This document shows, in pieces, positions 16,288 to 24,484 of a stretch of 64,000 bases of DNA. Position 1 is the first letter of the stretch; the number at the start of each line of letters is the position of its first letter. The stretch is from a candidate division Zixibacteria bacterium RBG-1 (GTDB taxonomy: Bacteria > Zixibacteria > MSB-5A5 > DSPP01 > RBG-1), in NCBI GenBank assembly GCA_000447245.1, contig AUYT01000001.1, positions 1,730,001-1,794,000 on the forward strand. Reading direction: 5' to 3'. The notes under the pieces were generated by a model. The model saw only the letters and a program-made list of their open reading frames with translations. It did not search any database and was not told where the DNA came from. The position numbers and the translations under genes are program-made.

Positions 16288-16539
16288 CTATCCCTCTTTC
16301 CAGGTCTGTTTAATATTCCAAGAACATCGTTCTTCGTCATAGCAGATCTCAAAAAAATTATCATCCTTATCAACGATTCCGAAATGGTGCCATTTATATT
16401 TCCCTACTGGAGCAGACCAGTGACTGGTTACTCTGGAAATTTTATACACCCTACTTTTCCATTTGAAAGAAAGGGGTCTAATCTTCCCTTTTTGGAAAAC
16501 AGCCAGGACTTCTATCGATTCGCCAAGTGCTTGATACAT
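16288..16539 (-). CDS. Small conserved-looking protein of unknown function in the SOS module
   Basis: 83 residues with alternating beta-strand-like segments: SIEVLAVFQKGKIRPLSFKWKSRVYKI (split over several strands), a TSHWSAPVGKYKWHHFGI segment and a C-terminal FEICYDEERCSW. It is rich in Trp and basic residues. It resembles small proteins that accompany translesion polymerase genes in other phyla (DUF6504-like), but that is recollection. It is divergent from lexA and upstream of dinB, which suggests a damage-inducible role. No Shine-Dalgarno is clear; its start region overlaps a CAGGT palindrome (16548-16562). Confidence 0.7.
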   Translation of the reverse strand: MYQALGESIEVLAVFQKGKIRPLSFKWKSRVYKISRVTSHWSAPVGKYKWHHFGIVDKDDNFFEICYDEERCSWNIKQTWKEG

Positions 16540-16602
16540 AACAGGATACAGGTTATACCTGTTTTTTGGTTACACCATGCTAAAAGCATTTGAAAATTTC
16601 TC

Positions 16603-16632
16603 TTGACAAATTGAACATCCGTTCAGTATTAT
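16603..16632 (+). promoter_or_regulatory. lexA promoter with embedded LexA box
   Basis: TTGACA (16603-16608) and TATTAT (16627-16632) with an 18-bp spacer. Inside the spacer lies GAACATCCGTTC (16613-16624), a perfect match to the Gram-positive-type SOS box GAAC-N4-GTTC. LexA bound there would block RNA polymerase, giving autoregulation, and could also repress the divergent small gene-dinB unit. The leader to the ATG is about 75 nt. Confidence 0.85.
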
Positions 16633-16713
16633 ATACGAAGATAGAAAGTATGTCAAGTAAAAAAAATGAAAAATATAAGCTAGACAATCTTAAAAACCAA
16701 ACAGGAGGAATAA

Positions 16714-17325
16714 ATGGTTGAAGAGCTAACCTTCAGGCAAAAAGAGATTTTAAATTTTATTTCTCAAGCCATTCAGGATAACGGGTACCCGCCCACTTTA
16801 AGAGAAATTGGGAAAAAATTTAAAATTGCCTCAACTAACGGGGTTCATACTACTCTGGAAACTCTGCAGAAAAAAGGTTACATCAAAAGACATCCCTTAC
16901 TCTCCAGAGGTATCGAGCTGGTGCAAAATATCAGAGCTAATTTCACCTTGATTCCGGTACTCGGTAGAATCGCCGCCGGACTTCCTATATTAGCGGTAGA
17001 AAATATTGAAACCCACCTGGCGGTGGACAAAACATTTTTACCTTCGGGAGAGATTTTTTCCTTAAAAGTGGTGGGTGAAAGTATGAAAGAGGCCGGAATT
17101 CTGGATGGGGATTATGTTTTAGCCCGCAGGCAGGAGACTGCTGAAAAAGGAGATATTGTGGTAGCTGTGATTGGAGAGGAAGCTACGGTCAAGACCTATG
17201 TCCCTTTGAAGAATATGATAAGACTGGAGCCGGCCAATTCGGATTTTGAGCCGATTATTGTGGATAGAAAAACCCCTGGGTTTTTCATTGCCGGAAAAGT
17301 TATGGGTTTGATGAGAAAAATGTGA
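16714..17325 (+). CDS. lexA: SOS repressor LexA
   Basis: 203 residues. The N-terminal winged helix (~1-65, PPTLREIGKKFKIAS recognition region) is followed by the autocleavage site A88-G89 (RIAAGLPI) and the catalytic Ser123 (VGESM) and Lys160 (ATVKTY). RecA-stimulated cleavage at Ala-Gly relieves repression. AGGAGG at 16703-16708 fixes the ATG start. The box in its own promoter is of Bacillus type, not the E. coli CTG-N10-CAG type. Confidence 0.96.
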   Translation: MVEELTFRQKEILNFISQAIQDNGYPPTLREIGKKFKIASTNGVHTTLETLQKKGYIKRHPLLSRGIELVQNIRANFTLIPVLGRIAAGLPILAVENIETHLAVDKTFLPSGEIFSLKVVGESMKEAGILDGDYVLARRQETAEKGDIVVAVIGEEATVKTYVPLKNMIRLEPANSDFEPIIVDRKTPGFFIAGKVMGLMRKM

Positions 17326-17344
17326 GGGAAGATACCCCCCGGCT

Positions 17345-17442
17345 TGTCATCCTGAACGCAGTGAAGGATCTCGAAGTTAACCTCTAAAAATGAGATTCTT
17401 CGCTACGTTTATCCTGAGCTAGTCGAAGGGCTCAGAATGACC
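17345..17442. repeat. Dispersed-type inverted repeat (GTCATCCTGA ... TCAGAATGAC)
   Basis: The left part reads TGTCATCCTGAACGCAGTGA then AGGATCTC. The right part reads GAGATTCTTCGCTACG, a second ATCCTGAGC, then GCTCAGAATGACC. Both ends and the inner GATCTC/GAGATT pair are inverted. Repeats with GTCATTCTGAGCGNAGCGAAGAATCT-like ends occur dispersed in many environmental bacteria (recollection). It fills the spacer between lexA and the PAP2 gene; its function is unknown. Confidence 0.6.
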
Positions 17443-17481
17443 TTAAAAAAATTACGGCCGGGTAAGTTTTGTTTGGGATAA

Positions 17482-18321
17482 TCAAAACACAAATTGTACC
17501 TGAATTTGAGTTAAATCTTCTCTGATTTGAAAACCCAATGAGCTGGTAGATTTCTTCTTTTGATGAAATTTTGTCAGAGTCGTACCCACATACCAGCCGA
17601 TAGCTGAACCCACCAAAACGTCCGAAGTAAAGTGAACGTTGTCGTTTAACCGTGACCAGGCCACCGAGGTTGCGGCTGAATAAACCAAGACTTTCACCCA
17701 CCATTCGGGATATTGATGTGCAATCACGGAAGAAAAAGCAAAAGCTGTAGAGGCATGCCCAGAAGGAAAGGAAAGCGAATTTGTGCCCGGTGAAAAATCT
17801 AACATCTTGAAAAAATAAGCTCCTTTATTCCCGCTGGGCCTTTCTCTGCCTGTAATATACTTCAAGCTTAAAACCACAGCTTGAGTAAAAAGAATCGATT
17901 TAAAACCTAAATAAGCAGTATCTTTGGCTTTTTGATCTTTAAAAACCAAACCTTTCAGATAAATACCCCCCAACAGAAAATTCGGCAGTTTATCCCCGTA
18001 AGGACGGACAAAATCCGCCAACTTGTCGGAAGAATGATTTCGATTATCTTGGAAAAATTTTTGTAAATCTTCGTCTACCAAAAACAGAGTTATGCTCACT
18101 CCCACAAAACCTAAGGCTTTCAGTCTATCATTTTTACTTAAATGAAACGGCGAAGTAAAAAGCTGTTTACCGTCCTGATAAAAATCTTCCACCAAAAAAT
18201 CTAAAACATTGGAACTCTTTTTATCTTGAGCTTCACTTAATTGAGGAATAAAACAATTCCATAAACTTAAAAGCAGCAAAAAATAAATTGGCTTTAAAAA
18301 AGCTTTTTCGGAAAAGTTCAA
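17482..18321 (-). CDS. Exported PAP2-superfamily phosphatase
   Basis: 279 residues. An N-terminal hydrophobic segment (12-26) ending near SEA-Q reads as a signal peptide. The PAP2 triad is complete: K154...R161-P162, P186-SGH189, S223-R224...H230...D234. Candidate substrates are phosphatidic acid, undecaprenyl pyrophosphate or lipid A phosphate; the sequence does not decide. The protein ends in a beta-like LTQIQVQFVF with a terminal Phe, which could indicate outer-membrane association. It lies 11 bp downstream of the small ORF after tyrS, so it is probably in the tyrS transcript. Confidence 0.87.
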   Translation of the reverse strand: MNFSEKAFLKPIYFLLLLSLWNCFIPQLSEAQDKKSSNVLDFLVEDFYQDGKQLFTSPFHLSKNDRLKALGFVGVSITLFLVDEDLQKFFQDNRNHSSDKLADFVRPYGDKLPNFLLGGIYLKGLVFKDQKAKDTAYLGFKSILFTQAVVLSLKYITGRERPSGNKGAYFFKMLDFSPGTNSLSFPSGHASTAFAFSSVIAHQYPEWWVKVLVYSAATSVAWSRLNDNVHFTSDVLVGSAIGWYVGTTLTKFHQKKKSTSSLGFQIREDLTQIQVQFVF

Positions 18322-18332
18322 GCTAGATTAAT

Positions 18333-18491
18333 TTAATTTTTTCCGGAGTGGGATTTTTTTCTGATTCTATAACCCGGTTTTGGCTCCGCCACTTTAGAGT
18401 AAGTGCACCAGTAAACTTGCTGCATTTTCTCTAAAACATTCGGTATCTTCTCTTTCAAGTTTTTGGGCTGCAATCGTTCAAATTTATTCAT
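18333..18491 (-). CDS. 52-residue basic protein coupled to tyrS
   Basis: Translating the minus strand from 18491 gives a 52-residue ORF beginning [20 protein letters not shown], with a central [11 protein letters not shown] and a Lys/Arg-rich end, stopping at TAA 18335-18333. Its ATG overlaps the tyrS stop (ATGA), a layout typical of translational coupling, and it occupies nearly all of the tyrS-PAP2 spacer. I recognise no family. Coding status is inferred from position and the absence of stops over a short length. Confidence 0.55.
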   Translation of the reverse strand: MNKFERLQPKNLKEKIPNVLEKMQQVYWCTYSKVAEPKPGYRIRKKSHSGKN

Positions 18492-19708
18492 TCAGTTTTA
18501 CCTATAATTTTAAAAAACTTTTTTCTCCCGATTCTGACTAAAATCTCCCCGTCCAGCTGAATTTTCTGATTTTCATTTTCTACTCTCTGATTATTGATAT
18601 AAACTCCCCCTTGCTGGATCAACCTTCTTACCTCACTGGTGGAATTGACGCAGCTGGTTTGAGTCAATAGTTTCCCAATCCAGACCTCTTTTTCTGGTGA
18701 GGAAAACTTAAGCACCGGAGCATCATCCGGAAAGATTTTTTCTTTGAATGTTTTTTCAAAACTTTCTTTAGCGCTCTGTGCCTTTTTCTCTCCATGGTAA
18801 GTGGCAACAATTTCATAAGCCAATCTTTTTTTCCAGAGCATGGGGTTGACTGTCTTTTCTCTTAACTCTGTCTTCATTCTTACAATCTCTGGTTGTGGCA
18901 GATGGGTCAAAAGCTCAAAATAAGTCTCGATTAACTCATCCGGTATGGACATAATCTTGCCGTACATCTGGTCCGGGGAGTCTGTTACACCCACAAAGTT
19001 CCCCAGGCTCTTGCTCATCTTCTCTTTTCCGTCGGTTCCCACCAAAAGCGGTAATAACATCACCACCTGCGGCTCCTGTCCGTATTCTCTCTGAATCTCA
19101 CGTCCCACTAAAAGATTGAACTTCTGGTCTGTGCCTCCCATTTCCACATCCGCTTTCAGGGCTACGGAATCGTAGGCCTGCATGAGAGGATAAAGAAATT
19201 CCAGAACTGAAATCGGCTGCTGGTTGCGGTAGCGCTTGGAAAAATCATCCCGCTCTAACATTCTGGCAACGGTGTATTTGGCAGTCAGATGTAATACATC
19301 TTCAAAGTTCATACTTCCCAGCCACTTGCTGTTGAAAACCACCTTGGTCTTTTTAGGGTTTAAGATTTTGAAAATCTGCTTTTTGTAAGTCTCTGCATTT
19401 TCTAAAACCTCTTTACGGGACAGTCTTTTTCTGATTTCGGAACGGCCCGAAGGGTCTCCCACCATAGCGGTGAAATCGCCGATGACAACTATTACCTGAT
19501 GCCCCAAATCCTGAAACTGTTTTAACTTGTGCAGAGTTACCGTATGGCCTAAATGAATGTCCGGCACCGTAGGGTCTAAGCCCTCTTTGATTTTCAACGG
19601 AGTTTTGGTTTTAATGGATTTTTCCAACTTTTTGACAAATTCTTCTTCCGGTATTATTTCCACCACCCCGGCCTTGAGGATCTCTAGCTGCTTTTTGACT
19701 TCGTCCAT
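18488..19708 (-). CDS. tyrS: Tyrosyl-tRNA synthetase
   Basis: 406 residues. Class I synthetase signatures: HLGH (52-55, HIGH motif) and KMSKS (230-234). The tyrosine-binding region includes YPLMQAYDS and [10 protein letters not shown], and a C-terminal S4-like RNA-binding domain (~345-405) is present. The length and [10 protein letters not shown] region fit the TyrZ-like branch rather than the short E. coli-like TyrS; I am not certain of the subtype. A TATAAA 9 nt before the ATG and no Shine-Dalgarno suggest a leaderless message. Confidence 0.94.
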   Translation of the reverse strand: MDEVKKQLEILKAGVVEIIPEEEFVKKLEKSIKTKTPLKIKEGLDPTVPDIHLGHTVTLHKLKQFQDLGHQVIVVIGDFTAMVGDPSGRSEIRKRLSRKEVLENAETYKKQIFKILNPKKTKVVFNSKWLGSMNFEDVLHLTAKYTVARMLERDDFSKRYRNQQPISVLEFLYPLMQAYDSVALKADVEMGGTDQKFNLLVGREIQREYGQEPQVVMLLPLLVGTDGKEKMSKSLGNFVGVTDSPDQMYGKIMSIPDELIETYFELLTHLPQPEIVRMKTELREKTVNPMLWKKRLAYEIVATYHGEKKAQSAKESFEKTFKEKIFPDDAPVLKFSSPEKEVWIGKLLTQTSCVNSTSEVRRLIQQGGVYINNQRVENENQKIQLDGEILVRIGRKKFFKIIGKTE

Positions 19709-19717
19709 AATTTAAAG

Positions 19718-19744
19718 TTTATATTAAATTTCCTCAAAAATCAA
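19718..19744 (-). promoter_or_regulatory. Candidate tyrS promoter, near-leaderless
   Basis: On the minus strand TATAAA (19723-19718) ends 9 nt before the ATG (19708). A TTGATT -35-like element (19744-19739) is only 15 bp upstream, so the -35 is weak. No Shine-Dalgarno is present between the -10 and the ATG. Confidence 0.4.
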
Positions 19745-19839
19745 GCCGAATTTCTTTAGAGCAGGAATTCCCAGTAGATAGAGTCAAAGTTTGTATCAGA
19801 ATCAGAATTTTAACTTTTTGAGTGAAAGAAAAAATTGTC

Positions 19840-19923
19840 TTGACAGCTCGCAACGAGACAGTTTATTTAACCAGTGAGGCCATTAAATGGTAAGGTAGCA
19901 ACAATTTCCTGCGTATATATAAT
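19840..19923 (+). promoter_or_regulatory. mrcA promoter region (distal TTGACA, proximal TATAAT)
   Basis: TTGACA at 19840-19845 with TTTATT (19862-19867, 16-bp spacer) would make a leadered transcript. A perfect TATAAT at 19918-19923 ends 9 nt before the mrcA ATG (19933) and would start transcription at the start codon; its -35 (GTAGCA, 17 bp upstream) is poor. No Shine-Dalgarno precedes the ATG, which favours the proximal, leaderless option. Confidence 0.45.
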
Positions 19924-19932
19924 AACAATTTT

Positions 19933-21996
19933 ATGAGTAAAAGAAAGTCATATATAGTAGGAGGATCTATCATCCTCTTTTTTGTGCTTCTGGCCCTGAC
20001 CCTCAGAATTAATAGGATTTACCAGAGAGACCTGCCTTCTTTGGAGGAACTGCACAATATCGAACCCAGCCTAATTACCAGAATCTACTCCGTCGATGAA
20101 AAAGTCCTGCAGGAGTTTTACAGCGAAAGAAGAACATTGACCCCCCTGAACAGAATGCCCCGCCATTTGATTGAGGCCTTAATTGCCACCGAAGATAACC
20201 GGTTTTATCAGCACTGGGGAGTAGACCTGCTCGGTATCGGGAGAGCTTTTATTACTAATATCTTCAAAGGAGGATTTGTACAGGGAGGGTCCACTATTAC
20301 TCAGCAGTTGGCCCGGACTTTATTTTTAACCCGGGAAAAGACCATAACCCGTAAAATTAAAGAGGGTCTGACCGCCATCAAAATTGAGCGAACCTATTCA
20401 AAAGATGAAATTTTGGAACTGTATTTAAACCAGAGTTATTTTGGAAAAGGTGCTTATGGAATCCAGTCCGCTGCTTTAACCTATTTTGGAAAAGCCGTCG
20501 ATACTTTAACTATTTCAGACTGTGCCGTGTTAATTGGTATTTTAAAAGCACCCAATCGCTACTCCCCCTTGGTTTCACCTGAGCTGGCGTGGGGAAGAAG
20601 AAACGTAGTCTTGGAAAATTTAGCCGGTTGGGGAACTATCACCAAAAAAGAAGCTGATAGCTTGCAGAAACTTGAATTAGCAATTAATCCTTCCACCGGT
20701 CAGGGCGGTGAAGCCCCCTATTTTACTGAAATGGTCAGACAGTATCTAGAGGAGAAGTATGGTGAGGGGGCTCTGTACTCCGGCGGACTATCGGTCTACA
20801 CTACTCTGAATCTGGAGTTGCAGAAAACCGCAGAAACCGCTTTGAACACCCAACTGGACATATTGCAAAAGCAGATGGAAAATACTCACAGTTTGAGGGA
20901 CCAGAATTATACTGTGGCGGTAGTGGACACTGTGGGCGGCAAACCGAAAAATAAAAGAGAATACAAAAAGATTCACGGGGCTTTGGTGGCCGTTGACAAT
21001 CAGACCGGAGATATTTTGGCTTTGATTGGAGGGCGGGATTTCGCCCAGACCAAATTTAACCGGGCAGTTCAGGCCTTAAGGCAGCCTGGCTCCGCCTTTA
21101 AGCCCTTTGTGTATGCGGCCGCCATAGATGAAGGATTTAAACCTACTGATATTTTCTATGATACACCTATTGTATTGACTGACGGAACCGGAAACGAGTG
21201 GAAACCCAACAATTATGACCGGGAATTTAGAGGACCGGTGACTTTGAGAGTGGGTTTACAGGACTCCCGCAATTTGGTGGCTATAAAACTTCTGCAAAAA
21301 ATCGGGCCTCAAAAAGCGGTGGACTATGCTTATAAGATGGGCATTAGGACAAATCTGTATGCCGTTCCTTCCATCGCTATTGGAACCTCTGAGGTAACTT
21401 TGCTGCAGATGACTCAGGCTTTCTCGGTTTTCCCCAATCAGGGGATCAAAGTTGAGCCCCGCTCTATTTTGAAAATTACCGACCGTTACGGAAATATTTT
21501 GGAAGAAAATAAAACTGTAAAAAGACAGGAAGTTTTGTCACGTCAAACGGCTTACATCATGACCAATATGTTACAATCCGTGCTGGATAAAGGAACCGGA
21601 TTTGCTGTCAGAGCTTTGGGATTTTCCAGGCCGGCCGGTGGGAAAACCGGTACTACGGATGAGACCACTGACAATTGGTTTATTGGGTTTGTACCGCAGA
21701 TTACTGCCGGAGTCTGGATTGGATATGATGATAAGACTTCTATCGGCCCCAATCAGACCGGAGGAGGCACTTGTGCCCCGGTTTGGACCAATTTTATGAA
21801 AAAAGCCACCGAAAAGCTGGCCCCTGAAAATTTCGCCATACCTCCCGGTATTGTCTTTAGAAATGTCTGCCTTGAATCCGGAGATTTGGCTGGCCCCAAC
21901 TGCCCCAATCCGGCTTTTGAAGTTTTTACCGAGAAAACCGAGCCCAAGACCAGCTGTCATTTACATCCCGGCAGCACCACCTTCCTGGCTCCCTGA
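19933..21996 (+). CDS. mrcA: Penicillin-binding protein 1A (bifunctional peptidoglycan synthase)
   Basis: 687 residues. One N-terminal TM helix (~8-26), then a GT51 glycosyltransferase domain with catalytic E87 (ATEDNRFYQHWGVD), GGSTITQQLART and LELYLNQSYFGKGAYG. The transpeptidase domain has the SxxK motif in PGSAFKP (~387), SxN in QDSRN (~445) and KTGTT (~571). It polymerises and cross-links peptidoglycan on the outer face of the inner membrane, so the organism has a murein wall. The C-terminus carries a short Cys-containing tail. It is divergent from tyrS and convergent with the deo operon. Confidence 0.95.
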   Translation: MSKRKSYIVGGSIILFFVLLALTLRINRIYQRDLPSLEELHNIEPSLITRIYSVDEKVLQEFYSERRTLTPLNRMPRHLIEALIATEDNRFYQHWGVDLLGIGRAFITNIFKGGFVQGGSTITQQLARTLFLTREKTITRKIKEGLTAIKIERTYSKDEILELYLNQSYFGKGAYGIQSAALTYFGKAVDTLTISDCAVLIGILKAPNRYSPLVSPELAWGRRNVVLENLAGWGTITKKEADSLQKLELAINPSTGQGGEAPYFTEMVRQYLEEKYGEGALYSGGLSVYTTLNLELQKTAETALNTQLDILQKQMENTHSLRDQNYTVAVVDTVGGKPKNKREYKKIHGALVAVDNQTGDILALIGGRDFAQTKFNRAVQALRQPGSAFKPFVYAAAIDEGFKPTDIFYDTPIVLTDGTGNEWKPNNYDREFRGPVTLRVGLQDSRNLVAIKLLQKIGPQKAVDYAYKMGIRTNLYAVPSIAIGTSEVTLLQMTQAFSVFPNQGIKVEPRSILKITDRYGNILEENKTVKRQEVLSRQTAYIMTNMLQSVLDKGTGFAVRALGFSRPAGGKTGTTDETTDNWFIGFVPQITAGVWIGYDDKTSIGPNQTGGGTCAPVWTNFMKKATEKLAPENFAIPPGIVFRNVCLESGDLAGPNCPNPAFEVFTEKTEPKTSCHLHPGSTTFLAP

Positions 21997-22053
21997 AGTT
22001 TTGGTTACGCCTACGGCATCCCGAGAAAAACGAGGGACACCATCCCCTAGGGG

Positions 22054-23385
22054 TCAGTAACTCCACTTTCTTAAAGTTTTTGAGTCCAGATAATACAAAA
22101 TCTTTTGCAAATTTTTTCTTTTTTGTGGGCTAATCTGATAAGAATTCAGCAGAGTTTTGACAGCTTCTTTACCCTTTTCCCTATCATTAGCTAGAACAAT
22201 GGCTAAGGTCTCCCCTTTCTTAACTAAATCACCCACTTTCTTTTTTATCAATAATCCCACCCCATAATCAATTTTAGTTTCCTTGGTTTTACGTCCGGCT
22301 CCTAATTCCAGAGCAACCATCCCAATTTCAAAAGTGTTGATGGATTGGACATAGCCGGTTTTGAGGGCTTTAACTTCTAATCGAAATTTGGCTTCAGGCA
22401 GTAAGGTGTAATCTTCCACAATTCTTGTATCTCCTCCCTGATTTTGTAACATCTGCTTGAATTTCTCCAAAGCTTTCCCATTGCGGATTTGTTGTTCTGA
22501 AAGTTTTATACCTTCATTAAAACTTTTCACTCTGCCAGCCAATATCAGCATAGAAGAGCTGAGAGCATAAGTCACCTCTTTCAAATCCGGTGGAAAATTT
22601 CCTTTCAAAGATTGTATGGTTTCGATTACCTCTAAAGAATTGCCGACCGCCTCACCCAACGGTTCGTTCATATCGGTAATCAAAGCCACCATTTTCCTTT
22701 TAAACCTGCTTCCGATTTTAATCAAACTTTTGGCTAAGCCGATGGCCTCTTTTCCCGTCCGCATAAAGGCACCGTTGCCCGACTTTATGTCAAAGAGCAC
22801 CGCATCTGATTTTAAAGCCAACTTTTTAGACAAAATGCTGGCGGTGATAAAAGGGACATAATCAACGGTAGCTGTCACATCCCGCAAAGCATAAATTTTC
22901 CCGTCCGCTGGAGCAATTTCTTCAGTTTGACCCATTATCCCCACACCTATTTCAGATAAATTTGTTTTGAATTCTTCTATGCTTAGATTGGTTCTAAAGC
23001 CGGGGATTGACTCCAGTTTATCCAAAGTTCCACCGGTATGTCCCAAAGCCCGGCCTGAAACCATCGGTACCGTCACTCCGCAGGAGGCCACTAATGGTGC
23101 TAAAATTAAGGAGACTTTGTCTCCTACTCCTCCACTACTGTGTTTGTCAATCTTTTTTTCTTTGACGAAGCTCAAATCTATGGCCTGACCGGATTCTAAC
23201 ATAGCTTTGGTCAGATAAAATGTTTCCTTCTCATCCATTCCGTTTAAAAAAGCAACCATCAAAAAAGCAGAGAATTGATAATCCGGAATTTTCCCACCAG
23301 TGTAACCGGAAACCAGAAATTCAATCTCTCTTTGAGTTAGACTCTGTTTATTTCTTTTTTTGAGGATTAACTCGTAAGTATTCAT
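22054..23385 (-). CDS. deoA: Pyrimidine-nucleoside / thymidine phosphorylase
   Basis: 443 residues from the ATG at 23385, which gives the family N-terminus MNTYELILKKRN; an in-frame upstream extension to 23493 would run into deoC and is rejected. Phosphate-site KHSSGGVGDK (81-90) and the signature SGRALGHTGGTLDKLE (110-125) are present. It cleaves (deoxy)pyrimidine nucleosides with phosphate to base and (deoxy)ribose-1-phosphate. It is last in the deoB-cdd-deoC-deoA operon, 25 bp after deoC. Whether thymidine-specific or broader (Pdp) cannot be told. Confidence 0.92.
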   Translation of the reverse strand: MNTYELILKKRNKQSLTQREIEFLVSGYTGGKIPDYQFSAFLMVAFLNGMDEKETFYLTKAMLESGQAIDLSFVKEKKIDKHSSGGVGDKVSLILAPLVASCGVTVPMVSGRALGHTGGTLDKLESIPGFRTNLSIEEFKTNLSEIGVGIMGQTEEIAPADGKIYALRDVTATVDYVPFITASILSKKLALKSDAVLFDIKSGNGAFMRTGKEAIGLAKSLIKIGSRFKRKMVALITDMNEPLGEAVGNSLEVIETIQSLKGNFPPDLKEVTYALSSSMLILAGRVKSFNEGIKLSEQQIRNGKALEKFKQMLQNQGGDTRIVEDYTLLPEAKFRLEVKALKTGYVQSINTFEIGMVALELGAGRKTKETKIDYGVGLLIKKKVGDLVKKGETLAIVLANDREKGKEAVKTLLNSYQISPQKRKNLQKILYYLDSKTLRKWSY

Positions 23386-23410
23386 ACGACGTTGAAAAAG
23401 TTTTAGGTAA

Positions 23411-24094
23411 TCAGAGGGCTTTTTCTTGTTGTAACATCTCCTGCATAATCTTAACACTGGCAGAAGTCCCAATCCGATTAGCCCCGGCTTCAATTAGCTT
23501 CAAAACCGAAGGATAATCTCTAATTCCTCCCGACGCTTTTACTCCAAAATCCGGACCCACGGTTTCTCTGACAAGTTTTACATCTTGAATTGTCGCTCCG
23601 CCGGTTCCCAAGCCGGTATTGGTCTTGACAAAATCAGCTCCGGAATTTCTGACAATTAAAGCCGCTTCTCTTTTTTCGGCCTCGATCAAAAGCCCGGCTT
23701 CTATGATTACTTTTAGCATTATTTCTTTACCACATATTTTTTTGATAGTTTTAATTTCATTTTCAACTAATTTAAATTTTTTCTCTTTGAAAGCTCCCAC
23801 ATTCATCACCATATCAATTTCCTTGGCTCCGGCTTTGATTTCACTTTCAGTTTCAAAAGCCTTTATTTTTGTGGTAGTCGCACCTAAAGGGAAACCGACC
23901 ACTGAGCCGACTTTTATTTTTGAATTTTTTAAAAGTTTGTGACAACATTTTACCCAGAAAGGGTTTACAAATACGCTGGTAAAGCCAAAACTTATAGCTT
24001 CCTGACAGAGTTGCTCAATTTGAGAAGAAGTAGCTTCCGGCTTAAGCAGGGTGTGGTCTATTAAACCGGCTATGCTGGTGATTTTTTCTCTCAA
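23411..24094 (-). CDS. deoC: Deoxyribose-phosphate aldolase
   Basis: 227 residues. Schiff-base lysine K157 (FVKTNTG), the relay lysine K186 (GVKASGGIRD) and D94 (EIDMV) are present. It converts deoxyribose-5-phosphate into glyceraldehyde-3-phosphate and acetaldehyde, completing deoxynucleoside breakdown begun by DeoA and DeoB. The start is TTG, 3 bp after the cdd stop. Confidence 0.95.
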   Translation of the reverse strand: MREKITSIAGLIDHTLLKPEATSSQIEQLCQEAISFGFTSVFVNPFWVKCCHKLLKNSKIKVGSVVGFPLGATTTKIKAFETESEIKAGAKEIDMVMNVGAFKEKKFKLVENEIKTIKKICGKEIMLKVIIEAGLLIEAEKREAALIVRNSGADFVKTNTGLGTGGATIQDVKLVRETVGPDFGVKASGGIRDYPSVLKLIEAGANRIGTSASVKIMQEMLQQEKAL

Positions 24095-24097
24095 AAT

Positions 24098-24484
24098 TTA
24101 GCGAATTTTTTTGAAAGCTTTGGGTAAAAGTTCTTTCAATGTATAATTTCTGCTTTTTCCATTCACTGTGGCACAGATTATTTTCAAATCCTGGCAAAAT
24201 TCAGATAAAACCTGCAAACAGGCACCACATAGATATTTGGGCTCTTTGGTATCGGTGACAATGGCAATTTTTTCAAAATCTCTTTCACCTCGGGAAACTG
24301 CGGTAAAGACCGCCATCCTTTCGGCACAAGTAGTCAGGCCGTAAGAAGCATTTTCTACATTTACTCCGGTATATACCTTGCCGCTTGAGGACAATAAAGC
24401 ACAGCTTACTTTGAAATTAGAGTATGGAGCATAGGCATTTTTTCGAGCCAATTTGGCTTTTTGAATTAATTGTTGGTCGGTCAT
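24098..24484 (-). CDS. cdd: Cytidine deaminase
   Basis: 128 residues, the small tetrameric type. Zinc ligands C53 (TCAERMA), C86 and C89 (LCGACLQV) and the proton-shuttle E55 are visible. It deaminates (deoxy)cytidine to (deoxy)uridine, feeding DeoA. Its ATG overlaps the deoB stop by 4 bp, indicating coupling. The C-terminus LPKAFKKIR is typical. Confidence 0.95.
   Translation of the reverse strand: MTDQQLIQKAKLARKNAYAPYSNFKVSCALLSSSGKVYTGVNVENASYGLTTCAERMAVFTAVSRGERDFEKIAIVTDTKEPKYLCGACLQVLSEFCQDLKIICATVNGKSRNYTLKELLPKAFKKIR

Noticed and set aside
22044-22053. CCCCTAGGGG palindrome as a terminator between mrcA and deoA
   Set aside because: It has no loop and no T-tract, so I cannot support termination there.
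23386-23493. 36-residue N-terminal extension of the nucleoside phosphorylase
   Set aside because: It would overlap the end of deoC and add residues unlike the family; the ATG at 23385 gives the normal start.
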